64,000 bases of DNA from Sphingomonas chungangi (GCF_013778325.1 NZ_JACEIB010000026.1:124001-188000), one strand, 5' to 3'; positions 42,552 through 52,800 are shown, counted from the first letter of the stretch. The notes: generated by a model from the letters alone, not told the origin. Program-made: numbers and translations.

Positions 42552-42776
42552 ATGGTTCATGTTCTCGCTTCGCTTGCCTTCACGCTGGTGGCTGTCGCCG
42601 GGCTCGGATTGATCGCGCTCATGCTGCTGCAGGAGCAGGACAAGATCATGACGGCGCTGGGCCTGTCGGTCGAACCAACACGACGGACGGCACACCGGCC
42701 CGTGCGCGTCAGGACGGCAGGTCGCTGGCAGGCGGCGTCGGCGATGGCGGCTCGCCCATGGCGCGCTGCCGCCTGA
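42552..42776 (+). CDS. Small single-TM protein, candidate SOS-induced division inhibitor
   Basis: This 74-aa protein has one TM helix (about residues 3-26, LASLAFTLVAVAGLGLIALM) followed by a basic tail (RRTAHRPVRVRTAGRW). AGGAG stands 8 nt before ATG 42552. A canonical LexA box lies 77 bp upstream, downstream of TTGACA. In Caulobacter SOS-induced small inner-membrane proteins such as SidA block cytokinesis; this protein has the same plan but no proven homology. Its last 68 bp overlap the convergent pssA. Function is inferred. Confidence 0.6.
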   Translation: MVHVLASLAFTLVAVAGLGLIALMLLQEQDKIMTALGLSVEPTRRTAHRPVRVRTAGRWQAASAMAARPWRAAA

Positions 42777-43542
42777 TCCGGGCGTAGGATCGCGCGCTGA
42801 ACGGGATGGTCAGCAGATAGCCGACGATCACGATCGAGAGCGTCGGCCACGGCGCGCTGATCACCGCCGCGCCGATGAGGGCGATCACCGCGATTGCCTC
42901 GAAACGGATCGTCCGCCTCAGGCGCAGCGAATACCAGCTGTAGGTCGCGACACTGGACACCATCAGCAGTGCGATCAGGATCGTCCAGGGCACGACCACG
43001 TAAGTGGAGCGCAGCACCGTCGCCACTGACGTCAAGCCGGCATCGTTGGCCGCCAGCCAGAGATAGATAGGTATGAAGGCGGCATAGGCTCCGGCTGGTG
43101 CCGGTATGCCGGTGAGGAACCCTGCCGCCTTGCGGGGTTGCTCGGTGGCGTCGATCTGAGCGTTGAAGCGGGCGAGCCGGAGCGCGCAACAGACCGCGAG
43201 GCTTAGCGCGATCGTCCAGCCGAACTGCGGCATATATTGCAGCGACCACAGATACAGCACCACCGACGGCGCGACGCCGAAGGCGATCACATCGGATAGC
43301 GAATCGAGTTCCGCCCCGAACCGGCTCTCGCCTTTGAGCAGCCGTGCGATGCGGCCATCGAGGCCGTCGAGCACGCCGGCGACGATGGTCGCCGCGACGG
43401 TCAGTTCCCAGCGCTCGGAGATGGCGAAGCGCACGGCGGAGAGACCGAAGCACAAGGCCAGCGCGGTGACGGCGTTCGGCGCTACGGCGCGCAGAGGAAT
43501 GCCCCGGCGAGGGCGATCGCGGAAGCGGGTCGGGAGGGCCAT
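42709..43542 (-). CDS. pssA: CDP-diacylglycerol-serine O-phosphatidyltransferase
   Basis: This 277-aa membrane protein has the CDP-alcohol phosphotransferase motif D-x2-DG-x2-AR-x8-G-x3-D-x3-D (LDGLDGRIAR then GAELDSLSD) and about seven TM segments. It makes phosphatidylserine, which Psd next to it decarboxylates. ATG 43542 was chosen; longer frames run into psd. The stop lies inside the opposite small SOS-type gene. Confidence 0.93.
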   Translation of the reverse strand: MALPTRFRDRPRRGIPLRAVAPNAVTALALCFGLSAVRFAISERWELTVAATIVAGVLDGLDGRIARLLKGESRFGAELDSLSDVIAFGVAPSVVLYLWSLQYMPQFGWTIALSLAVCCALRLARFNAQIDATEQPRKAAGFLTGIPAPAGAYAAFIPIYLWLAANDAGLTSVATVLRSTYVVVPWTILIALLMVSSVATYSWYSLRLRRTIRFEAIAVIALIGAAVISAPWPTLSIVIVGYLLTIPFSARSYARIRRQRAMGEPPSPTPPASDLPS

Positions 43543-43558
43543 GGCTACGCCCTTCCCC

Positions 43559-44293
43559 TCACTGGGCGATGCCGTCGATCCGCTCGTCGCGGCCGGCGAC
43601 GGCGAGGACCGTCTCGCCCGCGATGGTGCGCTGGCCGAGCAGCACGGTCGGCGCGGTGCCGGCGGGCAGATAGACATCGACGCGGCTGCCGAAGCGTATC
43701 AGGCCGACGCGCTGGCCGCCGGCGATGATGTCACCCGGCTTCACGAACGGCACGATCCGCCGCGCGACGAGACCGGCGATCTGGGTGAAGCCGATCCGCA
43801 TTCCATCCTGCCCCTCGACGAGGATGTGCTGACGCTCATTCTCCTCGCTCGCCTTGTCGAGATCGGCGTTGAGGAATTTGCCCGAGATATAGACGACCCG
43901 GGCGATCGTGCCGGCGATCGGCGAGCGGTTGATGTGCACGTCGAACACCGACATGAAGATCGAGACGCGCGTCACCGGATCAGCCGCCAGCGCCCCCTCG
44001 CCCACCAGCTCACGCGGCGGCGCGACGGTCGCGATCATCGTCACCAGCCCGTCAGCCGGCGCCACGATCATCCGCCCATCCTTCGGTGTGGTGCGCACCG
44101 GATCGCGGAAGAAGGCGAGGATCCAGACCGTGATCGCCGCGCCGATCCAGCCCAGCCATTCCGCCACGAAGATGAAGAAGGCCAGGCTGATCACGGCCGC
44201 GATGATCGCGAACTTGTAGCCTTCGGGATGGATGGAGGGCCAGCGCCAGCGGACGCTGCTGGTGCCGAGATTGGGCTTTTCGAGCGATGTCAT
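43559..44293 (-). CDS. psd: Phosphatidylserine decarboxylase
   Basis: This 244-aa proenzyme cleaves itself at the GS of RFGSRVD, and the Ser becomes the pyruvoyl group. Two N-terminal TM helices ([17 protein letters not shown]) and [20 protein letters not shown] confirm the short alphaproteobacterial type. It converts phosphatidylserine to phosphatidylethanolamine, and is encoded 16 bp upstream of pssA. Confidence 0.94.
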   Translation of the reverse strand: MTSLEKPNLGTSSVRWRWPSIHPEGYKFAIIAAVISLAFFIFVAEWLGWIGAAITVWILAFFRDPVRTTPKDGRMIVAPADGLVTMIATVAPPRELVGEGALAADPVTRVSIFMSVFDVHINRSPIAGTIARVVYISGKFLNADLDKASEENERQHILVEGQDGMRIGFTQIAGLVARRIVPFVKPGDIIAGGQRVGLIRFGSRVDVYLPAGTAPTVLLGQRTIAGETVLAVAGRDERIDGIAQ

Positions 44294-44412
44294 CGCGCAT
44301 TCCTAGGGCCTGAAAACCCCTCTGTCACGGTTGATCCGCAACGCATCGCGGCCTAAGCGGCTCCAGACTCTCTCCGCCGGCGTCCTGCCGGCCCCAGCTA
44401 CGGAGCGCCCGC

Positions 44413-45633
44413 ATGGCCAAGATCAAGGTGAAGACCCCGGTCGTCGAAATCGACGGCGACGAGATGACCCGCATCATCTGGGAGTGGATCCGCGAGCGCC
44501 TGATCAAGCCATATCTCGACATCGACCTCGATTATTACGATCTCGGCGTCGAGCATCGCGACGCGACCGACGACCAGGTGACGATCGACTCCGCCAAGGC
44601 GATCCAGAAATACGGCGTCGGCGTGAAGTGCGCCACGATCACCCCCGACGAGGCGCGCGTCGAGGAATTCGGCCTAAAGAAGATGTGGAAGTCGCCCAAC
44701 GGCACGATCCGCAACATCCTCGGCGGCACGATCTTCCGCGAGCCGATCGTGATGCGCAACGTGCCCCGCCTGATCCCCGGCTGGACCGACCCGATCGTCG
44801 TCGGCCGCCACGCCTTCGGCGACCAGTATCGCGCGACCGACTTCAAGGTGCCCGGCAAGGGCAAGCTGACCATGAAGTGGGAAGGCGAGAACGGCGACGT
44901 CCAGGAATATGACGTGTTCGATTTCCCCGGCGCCGGCGTCGCGATGGGCATGTACAATCTGGACGAATCGATCCGCGACTTCGGCCGCGCCAGCATGAAC
45001 TATGCGCTCGGCCGCAACTGGCCGCTCTATCTTTCCACCAAGAACACCATCCTCAAGGCCTATGACGGCCGCTTCAAGGATCTGTTCGCCGAGGTGTTCG
45101 AGGCCGAGTTCAAGGACAAGTTCCAGGCCGCCGGTATCGTCTACGAGCATCGCCTGATCGACGACATGGTGGCGAGCGCGCTCAAGTGGAGCGGCAAGTT
45201 CGTCTGGGCCTGCAAGAATTACGACGGCGACGTGCAGTCGGACCAGGTGGCGCAGGGCTTCGGTTCGCTCGGCCTGATGACCTCGGTGCTGATGACGCCG
45301 GACGGCAAGACGATCGAGGCCGAGGCGGCGCACGGCACCGTCACGCGCCACTATCGCATGCACCAGCAGGGCAAGCAGACCTCGACCAACCCGATCGCCT
45401 CGATCTTCGCGTGGACGCAGGGCCTGCAGTTTCGCGGCAAGTTCGACGGCACGCCAGACGTCACGCGCTTCGCCGAGACGCTGGAGAAGGTCTGCGTCGC
45501 GACCGTCGAGGGCGGTGCCATGACCAAGGATCTCGCGATCCTCGTCGGGCCGGACCAGAACTGGATGACCACCGAGCAGTTCTTCGACGCGATCCGCGTG
45601 AACCTCGAGAAGGAAATGGCCACCTGGGCCTGA
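44413..45633 (+). CDS. icd: NADP-dependent isocitrate dehydrogenase
   Basis: This 406-aa enzyme of the eukaryote-like homodimeric type has [72 protein letters not shown] and [14 protein letters not shown]. It oxidises isocitrate to 2-oxoglutarate in the TCA cycle. A strong symmetrical terminator follows, shared with the convergent flavoprotein gene. Confidence 0.96.
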   Translation: MAKIKVKTPVVEIDGDEMTRIIWEWIRERLIKPYLDIDLDYYDLGVEHRDATDDQVTIDSAKAIQKYGVGVKCATITPDEARVEEFGLKKMWKSPNGTIRNILGGTIFREPIVMRNVPRLIPGWTDPIVVGRHAFGDQYRATDFKVPGKGKLTMKWEGENGDVQEYDVFDFPGAGVAMGMYNLDESIRDFGRASMNYALGRNWPLYLSTKNTILKAYDGRFKDLFAEVFEAEFKDKFQAAGIVYEHRLIDDMVASALKWSGKFVWACKNYDGDVQSDQVAQGFGSLGLMTSVLMTPDGKTIEAEAAHGTVTRHYRMHQQGKQTSTNPIASIFAWTQGLQFRGKFDGTPDVTRFAETLEKVCVATVEGGAMTKDLAILVGPDQNWMTTEQFFDAIRVNLEKEMATWA

Positions 45634-45654
45634 TCCTTCGGGGCTGTTGACGAG

Positions 45655-45684
45655 GCGGGCGGGCCGGCACGCAGGCCCGCCCGC
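45655..45684. terminator. Bidirectional terminator between icd and the flavoprotein gene
   Basis: An 11-bp perfect GC stem GCGGGCGGGCC/GGCCCGCCCGC with an 8-nt loop lies between two convergent stops. The tail TCGCGTTT is only moderately T-rich. Confidence 0.7.
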
Positions 45685-45691
45685 TCGCGTT

Positions 45692-46891
45692 TCAGGCCTT
45701 CGGCGAGCGGATATGCTCGCGGCGGAAGCCGAGGCCGATCACCCGCGCTGGAATCCGCCGCAGCGGCGCGAAGCCGTCCAGCGCGCGCAGCAGCAATGGC
45801 GCATTCGAAATCCGGTCCGCCCGCGCCTCGCCGATGACGTTGCGATGGATGCCGCGCTGCAGCGCCTGAATCGCCTTTACCGGGAATTCCCGCCGTGCCT
45901 GCACCTTTGCGAGCAGCGGGTCGACATCCTTGCCTTTCGCCAGCGGTCCGGCGAGGATGTTCGCCGTCGCCACCGCATCCTGGATGGCGAGGTTGATGCC
46001 TACGCCGCCCACCGGCGACATCGCATGCGCCGCATCGCCCATCGCCAGCAGCCCCGGCCGGTGCCAGCGCTCCAGCCGGTCGAGCGAGACGGTCAGCAGC
46101 TTCACCGCGTCCCAATCGCGCAAACCCCCGATCGCATCGCCCACCGGCGGTGCCGTCTCGCGCACGTCGGCGCGAAAGCGATCGAGGCCGAGCGCCTTCA
46201 CCGCATCGAGCTCGCCCTTGCCGATCACGCGCGCGCACTGCCAATAGTCGCCGCGATCGATCAGCACGATCATCCGCCCCGCGCCGATGAAGCCCGCGCT
46301 CTCGTTCTTCGTCTCGCGATTCTTGGGCACGCGGAACCACAGCACGTCGATCGGTGCGCCGAGATCGTGGAGCGGCAGCCCCGCCGCCCTGCGCAGCACC
46401 GATCCGCGCCCGTCGGCCGCGATCACGAGCCGCGAGCGGATCGCGCGGCCATCCTTCGTCGTCACGCCGACGACGCGCCCGTTCTCTTCGATCAGGCCGG
46501 TCGCCTCACTCTCCATCGCCAGCGAGAAAGCCGGGAGCGCCTTCGCTTCCCCGCTCAGAAAGTCGAGGAATTCCCATTGCGGCATCATGGCGATGAAGCG
46601 GCTGCGGCCGGGCAGGTGACCGAAATCCGCGACCTTGAAGCTGTTGCCCTTCACCACGGCAGAAAGCGCGGCCACCTTCTCGTGCGGGCGTTCGAGCAGG
46701 CGATCGTAGAGGCCGAGCTCGTCGAACAGGTCGAGCGTCGAGGGATGGACGGTATCGCCCCGGAAATCGCGGAGGAAGTCGCCATGCTTTTCCAGCACGA
46801 GGGTGCGCACGCCGGCGCGGGCGAAGAGATATCCCGCCATCATGCCGGCCGGCCCGCCGCCGACCACAAGGACTTGCGGATCGTTGGCCAC
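45692..46891 (-). CDS. FAD-dependent monooxygenase (PHBH/UbiH-like)
   Basis: This 399-aa flavoprotein of the group A hydroxylases has the dinucleotide loop VVGGGPAGMMAG, the DG motif ADGRGSVLR and the GDAAHAMSPVGGVGINLAIQD FAD motif. Substrate unknown; ubiquinone-like or aromatic compounds are typical for the fold. GTG 46891 was chosen because GGAGG sits 5 nt upstream; a longer reading to 46909 enters the dispersed repeat. No neighbours point to a pathway. Confidence 0.85.
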   Translation of the reverse strand: MANDPQVLVVGGGPAGMMAGYLFARAGVRTLVLEKHGDFLRDFRGDTVHPSTLDLFDELGLYDRLLERPHEKVAALSAVVKGNSFKVADFGHLPGRSRFIAMMPQWEFLDFLSGEAKALPAFSLAMESEATGLIEENGRVVGVTTKDGRAIRSRLVIAADGRGSVLRRAAGLPLHDLGAPIDVLWFRVPKNRETKNESAGFIGAGRMIVLIDRGDYWQCARVIGKGELDAVKALGLDRFRADVRETAPPVGDAIGGLRDWDAVKLLTVSLDRLERWHRPGLLAMGDAAHAMSPVGGVGINLAIQDAVATANILAGPLAKGKDVDPLLAKVQARREFPVKAIQALQRGIHRNVIGEARADRISNAPLLLRALDGFAPLRRIPARVIGLGFRREHIRSPKA

Positions 46892-46902
46892 ATCAACCTC
46901 CG

Positions 46903-46988
46903 TTCGCACTGAGCTTGTCGAAGTACCGCCCTTCTACTCCAACGCGCGAAAGAAAAGGACAGGGCTTCGACAGGCTCAGCCCGAACGG
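46903..46988. repeat. Dispersed palindromic repeat, copy 4
   Basis: Arms CGTTCGCACTGAGCTTGTCG (46901) and CTTCGACAGGCTCAGCCCGA (46967), between divergent genes. It lies immediately upstream of the monooxygenase ribosome site. Confidence 0.85.
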
Positions 46989-47033
46989 CTTTCAGGGGTT
47001 GGCGCGAAACATCACAGCGGCAATGATGCGCTC

Positions 47034-48839
47034 ATGGCAGGCTTCTCCCCAACCTCCACCGGTTTCTCAGACGCCCTCGTGATCCTCGGCGCGGCGGGGA
47101 TCGTGATCCCGGCCTTCGCGCGCTTCAAGGTGAACCCGGTGATCGGGTTCATCCTCGTCGGCCTCGCGCTCGGGCCGCACGGGCTGGGGCGCTTCACTCC
47201 GCGCCAGCCGTGGCTGTTCCACGCCACGATCAGCGATCCGCACGCGATCGAGCCGTTCGCCGAGTTCGGCATCATCCTGCTGCTGTTCGCGATCGGGCTG
47301 GAGCTTTCCTTCAAGCGGCTCTGGGCGATGCGGGCCAAGGTGTTCGGCGTCGGCGCGGCGGAGCTGCTGCTGTGCGCGGGCGTGATCGGCGGGGCGCTGG
47401 CGCTGGCGGGCGAGCCGGCCTCGGGCGCTGCCGGCCTCGGCCTCGCGCTCGCGCTCTCCTCCACCGCGCTGGTGCTGCCGATGGTGGGGACGAGCGGGCC
47501 GGTCGGCTCGTCCGCGTTCGCGATGCTGCTGTTCGAGGATCTGGCCTTGGTGCCCATCATCTTCGCGCTCTCGGCGATGGGGCCGACGGCAGGGGGCGGC
47601 TGGGCCGAGCTTGGGCAGACGCTGCTGACCGGCGGGATCACCGTGGCGATCCTGCTGATCGGTGGGCGCTTCCTCCTGCCGCCGCTCTTCGCGCAGGCGG
47701 CGCGCGCGAAGAATCCCGAGCTGTTCCTCGCGATCAGCCTGCTCGTCGTGATCCTCGCCTCGATCGCGACCGCGTCCGCCGGCCTCTCGCCGATCGTCGG
47801 CGCGCTGCTCGCCGGCCTGCTGATCGCCGAGACCGAATATCATACCGAGGTAGAGGTGATCACCGCGCCGTTCCGCGGCCTCGCGCTCGGCGTGTTCCTG
47901 ATCACGGTGGGGATGAGCATCGACCTCGCCGCGATCGGCGCCAAATGGATGGAGCTGACGCTGGCGGTGGCCGGCATCGTGCTGGCAAAGTCGGTGGTGA
48001 CGGCGGTGCTGCTGCGGCTTTCGGGCGCTCGGCTCGGCGTGGCGGCGGAAACCGGGCTGCTGATGTCCAGCCCGTCCGAGACCACGCTGATCGTGCTCGG
48101 TACCGCGCAGGCGGCGGGGCTGGTGCTGCCCGAGACGGCGGCCTTCTGGCAGACGGTAACGGCGATCGGCCTCACCATCACGCCGCTGCTGGCGCGCGCC
48201 GGGCAGGACATATCGAAGCGCGTCGAGCGCCGCACGGCCAAGCAGGCTGATGATGCTCCAGCCCCCTCCGGCAAGCCGCGCGTGCTGGTGATCGGCTTCG
48301 GCCGCGTCGGGCGGCTGGTGGCGGACATGCTGGCCACCCACGAACGCCCCTATCTGGCGGTGGAGAGCGACGTCGATGCCGTCGCGCGGGCGCGATCCGA
48401 AGGCTATGCGGTGCTGTTCGGTGATGCCAGCCGGCCCGAGATGGTCGAGCGGCTGCATCTCGGCGAGGCCGCCGCCGTGGTGCTGACGATGGACGATCCG
48501 GTTGCGCAGCTGCGCCTCACCCGCCGCATCCGCGACGCGCATCCCGATCTGCCGATCGTCGCCCGCGCCCGCGACGCGAGCAACGCCGCCCAGCTCTACC
48601 GCGCCGGCGCCACCGATGCGGTGCCCGAGCAGCTGGAGTCGAGCTTCCAGCTCTCCGAGGCGGTGCTGACCGAGATCGGCGTCGCGGTCGGCCCGGTGAT
48701 CGCCTCGATCCACGACAAGCGCGCCGAGCAACGGGCGGAGATCATGGAGATGGGTGGCATGAGCGAGGCGCCGAAGGAGCGCGGGCGGAGGATGGGGGAG
48801 GGTTTGACCGCCTCGCACCACCCGCCCCGTTCGTGCTGA
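47034..48839 (+). CDS. CPA2-family cation/proton antiporter with TrkA-N domain (Kef/YbaL-like)
   Basis: This 601-aa protein has about twelve TM helices of the Na+/H+ exchanger fold (GFILVGLALGPHGLGR, AIGLELSFKRLW, SSTALVLP, FEDLALVP). A cytosolic RCK/TrkA-N Rossmann domain follows (VLVIGFGRVGRLVADML, AVLFGDASRPEMV). It most resembles potassium efflux/antiport systems gated by nucleotide binding. ATG 47034 was chosen as the first Met before TM1. The last residues and the TGA lie inside the dispersed repeat at 48827, so the C-terminal HPPRSC is repeat-derived. Confidence 0.88.
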   Translation: MAGFSPTSTGFSDALVILGAAGIVIPAFARFKVNPVIGFILVGLALGPHGLGRFTPRQPWLFHATISDPHAIEPFAEFGIILLLFAIGLELSFKRLWAMRAKVFGVGAAELLLCAGVIGGALALAGEPASGAAGLGLALALSSTALVLPMVGTSGPVGSSAFAMLLFEDLALVPIIFALSAMGPTAGGGWAELGQTLLTGGITVAILLIGGRFLLPPLFAQAARAKNPELFLAISLLVVILASIATASAGLSPIVGALLAGLLIAETEYHTEVEVITAPFRGLALGVFLITVGMSIDLAAIGAKWMELTLAVAGIVLAKSVVTAVLLRLSGARLGVAAETGLLMSSPSETTLIVLGTAQAAGLVLPETAAFWQTVTAIGLTITPLLARAGQDISKRVERRTAKQADDAPAPSGKPRVLVIGFGRVGRLVADMLATHERPYLAVESDVDAVARARSEGYAVLFGDASRPEMVERLHLGEAAAVVLTMDDPVAQLRLTRRIRDAHPDLPIVARARDASNAAQLYRAGATDAVPEQLESSFQLSEAVLTEIGVAVGPVIASIHDKRAEQRAEIMEMGGMSEAPKERGRRMGEGLTASHHPPRSC

Positions 48840-48956
48840 GGAGCCGCTGAGCCTGTCGAAGCGGCATCTCGAAGCACAGCCGCAGCGCTTGCCCTTCGAG
48901 ACGGGCCTTCGCCTGCGCTTCGCTCCGCTCAGTCCCTCCTCAGGGCGAACGGGACT
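48827..48956. repeat. Dispersed palindromic repeat, copy 5 (long form)
   Basis: Same long unit as at 40263: CCCGTTCGTGCTGAGGAGCC arm at one end and CTCAGGGCGAACGGGA at the other. It supplies the stop codon of the antiporter gene. Confidence 0.9.
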
Positions 48957-48976
48957 GGGATATGGGACCACCTCTC

Positions 48977-49065
48977 CCCGTTCGGGCTGAGCTTGTCGAA
49001 GCCCTGTCCTTCTTTCCGCGCGGTCAAAGAAGGACAGCCATTCGACAAGCTCAGGACGAACGAAG
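48977..49065. repeat. Dispersed palindromic repeat, copy 6
   Basis: Arms CGTTCGGGCTGAGCTTGTCG (48981) and TTCGACAAGCTCAGGACGAA (49042) flank GTCCTTCTTT/AAAGAAGGAC, giving a long cruciform-like hairpin. It is only 21 bp from copy 5. Confidence 0.9.
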
Positions 49066-49076
49066 GTCAGTAATAG

Positions 49077-49466
49077 CTAGGCCTGATCAGGCTCCTGAAC
49101 GACCGGCGCTTCGCCGGGTTGAACTTCCTCAGCAATCTGGCCCTGCTCGCCGTATCCAAGCTGACGATGAGCAATTTCTCGCAGGAGTCGGTAGATAATA
49201 TCCGTCGAAAAGCAGATCACGCCCGACAGAAAAAAGATTGCCCCTGTATCAAACGTCAGCGTTTGAGTTTGCAGTCGCCCGGTATTCACGATGTGATCGG
49301 GGATACCGTACATTCCGGTGCTTTCCACACTCGGATCATAACCCAACGTAGCATAGCCGACGATTGCCAAGCCCAGAAGAACGAGAACCCACGCCCACAC
49401 CCTAACCGGATGGCTTACGGGCTGACCGGAATAGTTCGTGTCACCTACTGGCTTAATTTCGTTCAT
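49077..49466 (-). CDS. Hypothetical membrane protein
   Basis: This 129-aa protein has two TM segments (VWAWVLVLLGLAIVGYATLG and TGAIFFLSGVICFSTDIIY) and a Glu/Gln-rich C-terminus. Its codon use is more AT-rich than that of its neighbours (many ATA, TTT, TAT), unlike alaS beside it, suggesting separate history. No family recognised. GGGGGC before the ATG may be its ribosome site. Confidence 0.65.
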   Translation of the reverse strand: MNEIKPVGDTNYSGQPVSHPVRVWAWVLVLLGLAIVGYATLGYDPSVESTGMYGIPDHIVNTGRLQTQTLTFDTGAIFFLSGVICFSTDIIYRLLREIAHRQLGYGEQGQIAEEVQPGEAPVVQEPDQA

Positions 49467-49487
49467 TGCCCCCTCCCATATTGAATT

Positions 49488-52151
49488 TTAAGCCCCCACC
49501 GTCACCCCTTCCAGCGCTGCCTTCACCGCCGCGACCGCCTCGGCCGCCTGCGCGCCCTCCGGCCCGCCGCCCTGCGCCATGTCGGGACGTCCGCCGCCGC
49601 CTTGGCCGCCGAGCGCGGTCACCGCCGCCTTCACCAGATCGACCGCGCTCACCGCGCCCTTGAGGTCGTCCGTCACGCCGACCGCGACCGATCCCCGGCC
49701 CTCGTTGACCGCGACCAGAACCGCCACGCCCGAGCCGAGCTTCTGCTTGGCCTCGTCGACCAGCCCGCGCAGCCCCTTGGGGTCCAACCCCTCGATCACC
49801 TGGCCGATGAAGCCGTGGCCCGCCACCTGCTCCACCGCCGTCTCGGCCTTGCCCGCGCCGCCGCCGCCCAGCGCCAGCGCCTTCTTCGCCTCGGCCAGCT
49901 CGCGCTCCAGCCGCTTGCGCTCGTCGATGAGGCTGATCACGCGCGCGGGAACCTCGTCGGGCGAGGCCTTGAGCGCCGCCGCGACTTCCTTGAGGCTATC
50001 CTCGCGGCCCGTCAGCCACACACGCGCCGCCTCGCCGGTCAGCGCCTCGATGCGGCGCACGCCGCTCGACACCGCGCTCTCCGAGACGATCTTGAACAAG
50101 GCGATGTCACCCGTCGCGTTGACGTGGGTGCCGCCGCACAGCTCGACCGAATAGGTGCCATCACCCACCCGGCCCATCGAGAGCACGCGCACCTCATCGC
50201 CATATTTCTCGCCGAACAGCGCCATCGCGCCCGCCGCGATCGCATCGTCGGGGGTCATCAGCCGGGTGCCGACCGATCCGTTCTCGCGAACATGCCGGTT
50301 CACCTCGGCCTCGACCGACTGGATCTCCTGCGGGGTCATCGCCTTGGGATGCGCGAAGTCGAAGCGCAGCCGCTCGGCGGCGACCATGCTGCCCTTCTGG
50401 CTGACATGCTTGCCCAGCGTGTTGCGCAGCGCCGCGTGGAGCAGGTGTGTGGCGCTATGGTTGGCGCGCACCTCGTTGCGATGCTCGACATCCACCTTGA
50501 GCGACACGGCATCGCCCACCTTCACCTCGCCGCCCTCGATCACCGCCTTGTGCGCGTGGAGGCGGCCGAGCGGCTTGGACGTGTCGGTCACCTCGGCCTC
50601 GAACCCGGCCTCGCCGGTGATGATGCCGACGTCGCCGACCTGCCCGCCGCTCTCGGCGTAGAAGGGCGTCTGGTTGGTGAGGATCGTCACCTCGTCGCCG
50701 GTGATCGCGGCGTTCACCCGCGCGCCGTCGCGGACGATGGCGACGACATTGCCCTCGCCCTCGGTCGCCGCGTAGCCGGTGAATTCGGTGCCGCCCAATT
50801 CCTCGGCGATGTCGAACCAGATCTCCTGCGCGGCCGTCTCGCCCGAACCCTTCCAGGCGGCGCGGGCGGCGGCCTTCTGCTCGGCCATGGCGGCGTCGAA
50901 GCCGGCGCGGTCGACGGCCATGTTCTGGCCGCGCAGCGCATCCTCGGTGAGATCGTAGGGGAAGCCGAACGTGTCGTAGAGCTTGAACGCGGTGGCGCCG
51001 GGCAGCGTATCGCCCTCGCCCATCCCCGCCGTCGCCTCGTCGAGCAGGCGGAGGCCGTTGGCGAGCGTCTGGCGGAAGCGGGTCTCCTCCAGCTTCAGCG
51101 TCTCCTCGATCAGCGGCTGCGCGCGGGCCAGCTCGGGATAGGCCGCGCCCATCTCGGTGACGAGCGCGGGGACGAGCCGGTGCATCAGCGGCTCGGCGGC
51201 GCCCAACAGGTGCGCGTGGCGCATCGCGCGGCGCATGATCCGGCGCAGCACGTAGCCGCGGCCCTCGTTGGCGGGCAGCACGCCGTCCGCCACCAGGAAG
51301 CAGGACGAGCGCAGATGGTCCGCGATCACGCGATGGCTGGCGCGGCGGTCGCCCTCCGCATCGGTGCGGGTGAGCGCGCAGGAGGCGGCGATCAGCGCCT
51401 TGAACGTGTCCGTATCGTAATTGTCGGTGACGCCCTGCAGCACGGCGGCGACGCGCTCGATGCCCATGCCGGTGTCGATCGACTTCTTGGGCAGCTCGCC
51501 GACGATCTCGTTCGCCGCCTGCTCGAACTGCATGAAGACGAGGTTCCAGATCTCGACGAAGCGGTCGCCATCCTCCTCCGGCGATCCGGGCGGGCCGCCC
51601 CAGATATGATCGCCATGATCGTAGAAGATCTCCGAGCACGGGCCACACGGCCCGTTGTCGCCCATCGCCCAGAAATTGTCCTTGGTGGGGATGCGGATGA
51701 TGCGGCTTTCGGGCAGGCCGGCGATCTTCTTCCAGAGATCGAAGGCCTCGTCGTCGGTGTGATAGACGGTGGCGGTGAGCTTCTCCGCCGGGATGCCCCA
51801 TTCCCTGGTGAGCAAGGTCCAGGCGTGGGTGATCGCCTGCTCCTTGAAATAATCGCCGAAGGAGAAGTTGCCGAGCATCTCGAAGAAGGTGTGGTGCCGC
51901 GCGGTGTAGCCGACATTGTCGAGATCGTTGTGCTTGCCGCCGGCGCGCACGCACTTCTGCGAGGAGGTGGCGCGGTTGTAGGGGCGCGTCTCGAGGCCCG
52001 TGAAGACGTTCTTGAACGGCACCATGCCGGCGTTGACGAACATCAGCGTCGGATCGTTGTGCGGCACCAGCGGCGCCGAGGGAACGATCTGGTGCCCCTC
52101 GCGCCCGAAATAGTCGAGGAAGGAGCGGCGGATGTCGTTGGTCGATGTCAT
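49488..52151 (-). CDS. alaS: Alanyl-tRNA synthetase
   Basis: This 887-aa class II synthetase has motif 1 to 3 elements ([43 protein letters not shown]) and the editing-domain metal motif [11 protein letters not shown] with CGGTHV. A DHHA1/C-Ala domain lies at the end. It charges tRNA-Ala and removes mischarged Ser. ATG 52151 was chosen. In E. coli and other Proteobacteria alaS follows recA; here recA is 4 kb upstream on the same strand, with an unknown gene, a peptidase, a GST and a methyltransferase in between. Confidence 0.96.
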   Translation of the reverse strand: MTSTNDIRRSFLDYFGREGHQIVPSAPLVPHNDPTLMFVNAGMVPFKNVFTGLETRPYNRATSSQKCVRAGGKHNDLDNVGYTARHHTFFEMLGNFSFGDYFKEQAITHAWTLLTREWGIPAEKLTATVYHTDDEAFDLWKKIAGLPESRIIRIPTKDNFWAMGDNGPCGPCSEIFYDHGDHIWGGPPGSPEEDGDRFVEIWNLVFMQFEQAANEIVGELPKKSIDTGMGIERVAAVLQGVTDNYDTDTFKALIAASCALTRTDAEGDRRASHRVIADHLRSSCFLVADGVLPANEGRGYVLRRIMRRAMRHAHLLGAAEPLMHRLVPALVTEMGAAYPELARAQPLIEETLKLEETRFRQTLANGLRLLDEATAGMGEGDTLPGATAFKLYDTFGFPYDLTEDALRGQNMAVDRAGFDAAMAEQKAAARAAWKGSGETAAQEIWFDIAEELGGTEFTGYAATEGEGNVVAIVRDGARVNAAITGDEVTILTNQTPFYAESGGQVGDVGIITGEAGFEAEVTDTSKPLGRLHAHKAVIEGGEVKVGDAVSLKVDVEHRNEVRANHSATHLLHAALRNTLGKHVSQKGSMVAAERLRFDFAHPKAMTPQEIQSVEAEVNRHVRENGSVGTRLMTPDDAIAAGAMALFGEKYGDEVRVLSMGRVGDGTYSVELCGGTHVNATGDIALFKIVSESAVSSGVRRIEALTGEAARVWLTGREDSLKEVAAALKASPDEVPARVISLIDERKRLERELAEAKKALALGGGGAGKAETAVEQVAGHGFIGQVIEGLDPKGLRGLVDEAKQKLGSGVAVLVAVNEGRGSVAVGVTDDLKGAVSAVDLVKAAVTALGGQGGGGRPDMAQGGGPEGAQAAEAVAAVKAALEGVTVGA

Positions 52152-52240
52152 GTGCGCGGATTTAGGGGAGCGCGCGGGTGTGGGCAAGCGAGCGGTTGCG
52201 ATCGGGGTGATCGACTGTTCCTGCGCGAACCTTCCCCCAC

Positions 52241-52361
52241 ACCGTTCGTGCTGAGGAGCCGCTGAGCGAAGTCGAAGCGGCGTCTCGAAGCACAGCCACC
52301 GCGCATGCCCTTCGAGACGGGCCTTCGACTTCGCTCAGTCCCTCCTCAGGGCGAACGGAGA
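52241..52361. repeat. Dispersed palindromic repeat, copy 7 (long form)
   Basis: The long unit has CACCGTTCGTGCTGAGGAGC and CTCAGGGCGAACGGAG ends. The inner arm reads GAGCGAAGTCGAAGC, matched by CTTCGACTTCGCTC, so compensatory changes keep the palindrome compared with copies 3 and 5. Confidence 0.9.
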
Positions 52362-52368
52362 GCAATGA

Positions 52369-52800
52369 TCATTGACCGACCCACGGCACTCCGGACACAA
52401 GCTGCACCTTCATTCCAGTAATATTATCGACATCCGCATGCTCACTCGGTTGATTGAACTCAACCGACGTAAGGACACCGCTCCCGCAAAACAGCTTTGC
52501 TTTTAGTCGAGACATCTCATCCGCAGACTCCAATTTCACCGTGGCGATGTGAATGGAATCGTCTGTCGTCACGATCCGGCTGGAATCCGAAAATAAAATC
52601 GCGCCCCTTCGCTTCTCATATAAATTGAGTTCAAGTTTGCCGAGAGGCGCTTGAATAATGTTGATCCTTCTGAGGCGATCATCGAACCTGCCCTGAACAC
52701 TCACCGGCAGCGTTCGACGAACTTCCGCGAAGATCGCGTTCTCCAAGGCATCGAACGACGTCCGATATCCACGCAGCACATTGAGAATAGCACTGAACAT
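52369..52800 (-). CDS. Hypothetical protein coupled to the M24 peptidase gene
   Basis: This 143-aa soluble protein is not recognised. ATG 52800 shares its A with the stop of the peptidase gene (TGATG). The base composition is clearly more AT-rich than its neighbours. The sequence alternates beta-like and charged segments (RFDDRLRRINIIQAPLGKLEL, RGAILFSDSSRIVTTDD). No signal peptide, so it is likely cytoplasmic although the peptidase is exported, which makes a joint function doubtful. Confidence 0.6.
   Translation of the reverse strand: MFSAILNVLRGYRTSFDALENAIFAEVRRTLPVSVQGRFDDRLRRINIIQAPLGKLELNLYEKRRGAILFSDSSRIVTTDDSIHIATVKLESADEMSRLKAKLFCGSGVLTSVEFNQPSEHADVDNITGMKVQLVSGVPWVGQ

Noticed and set aside
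42428-42787. 119-codon frame overlapping the 74-aa TM protein
   Set aside because: Its start lies before the LexA box, it lacks a ribosome site, and the alternative frame has a clear TM helix and AGGAG.
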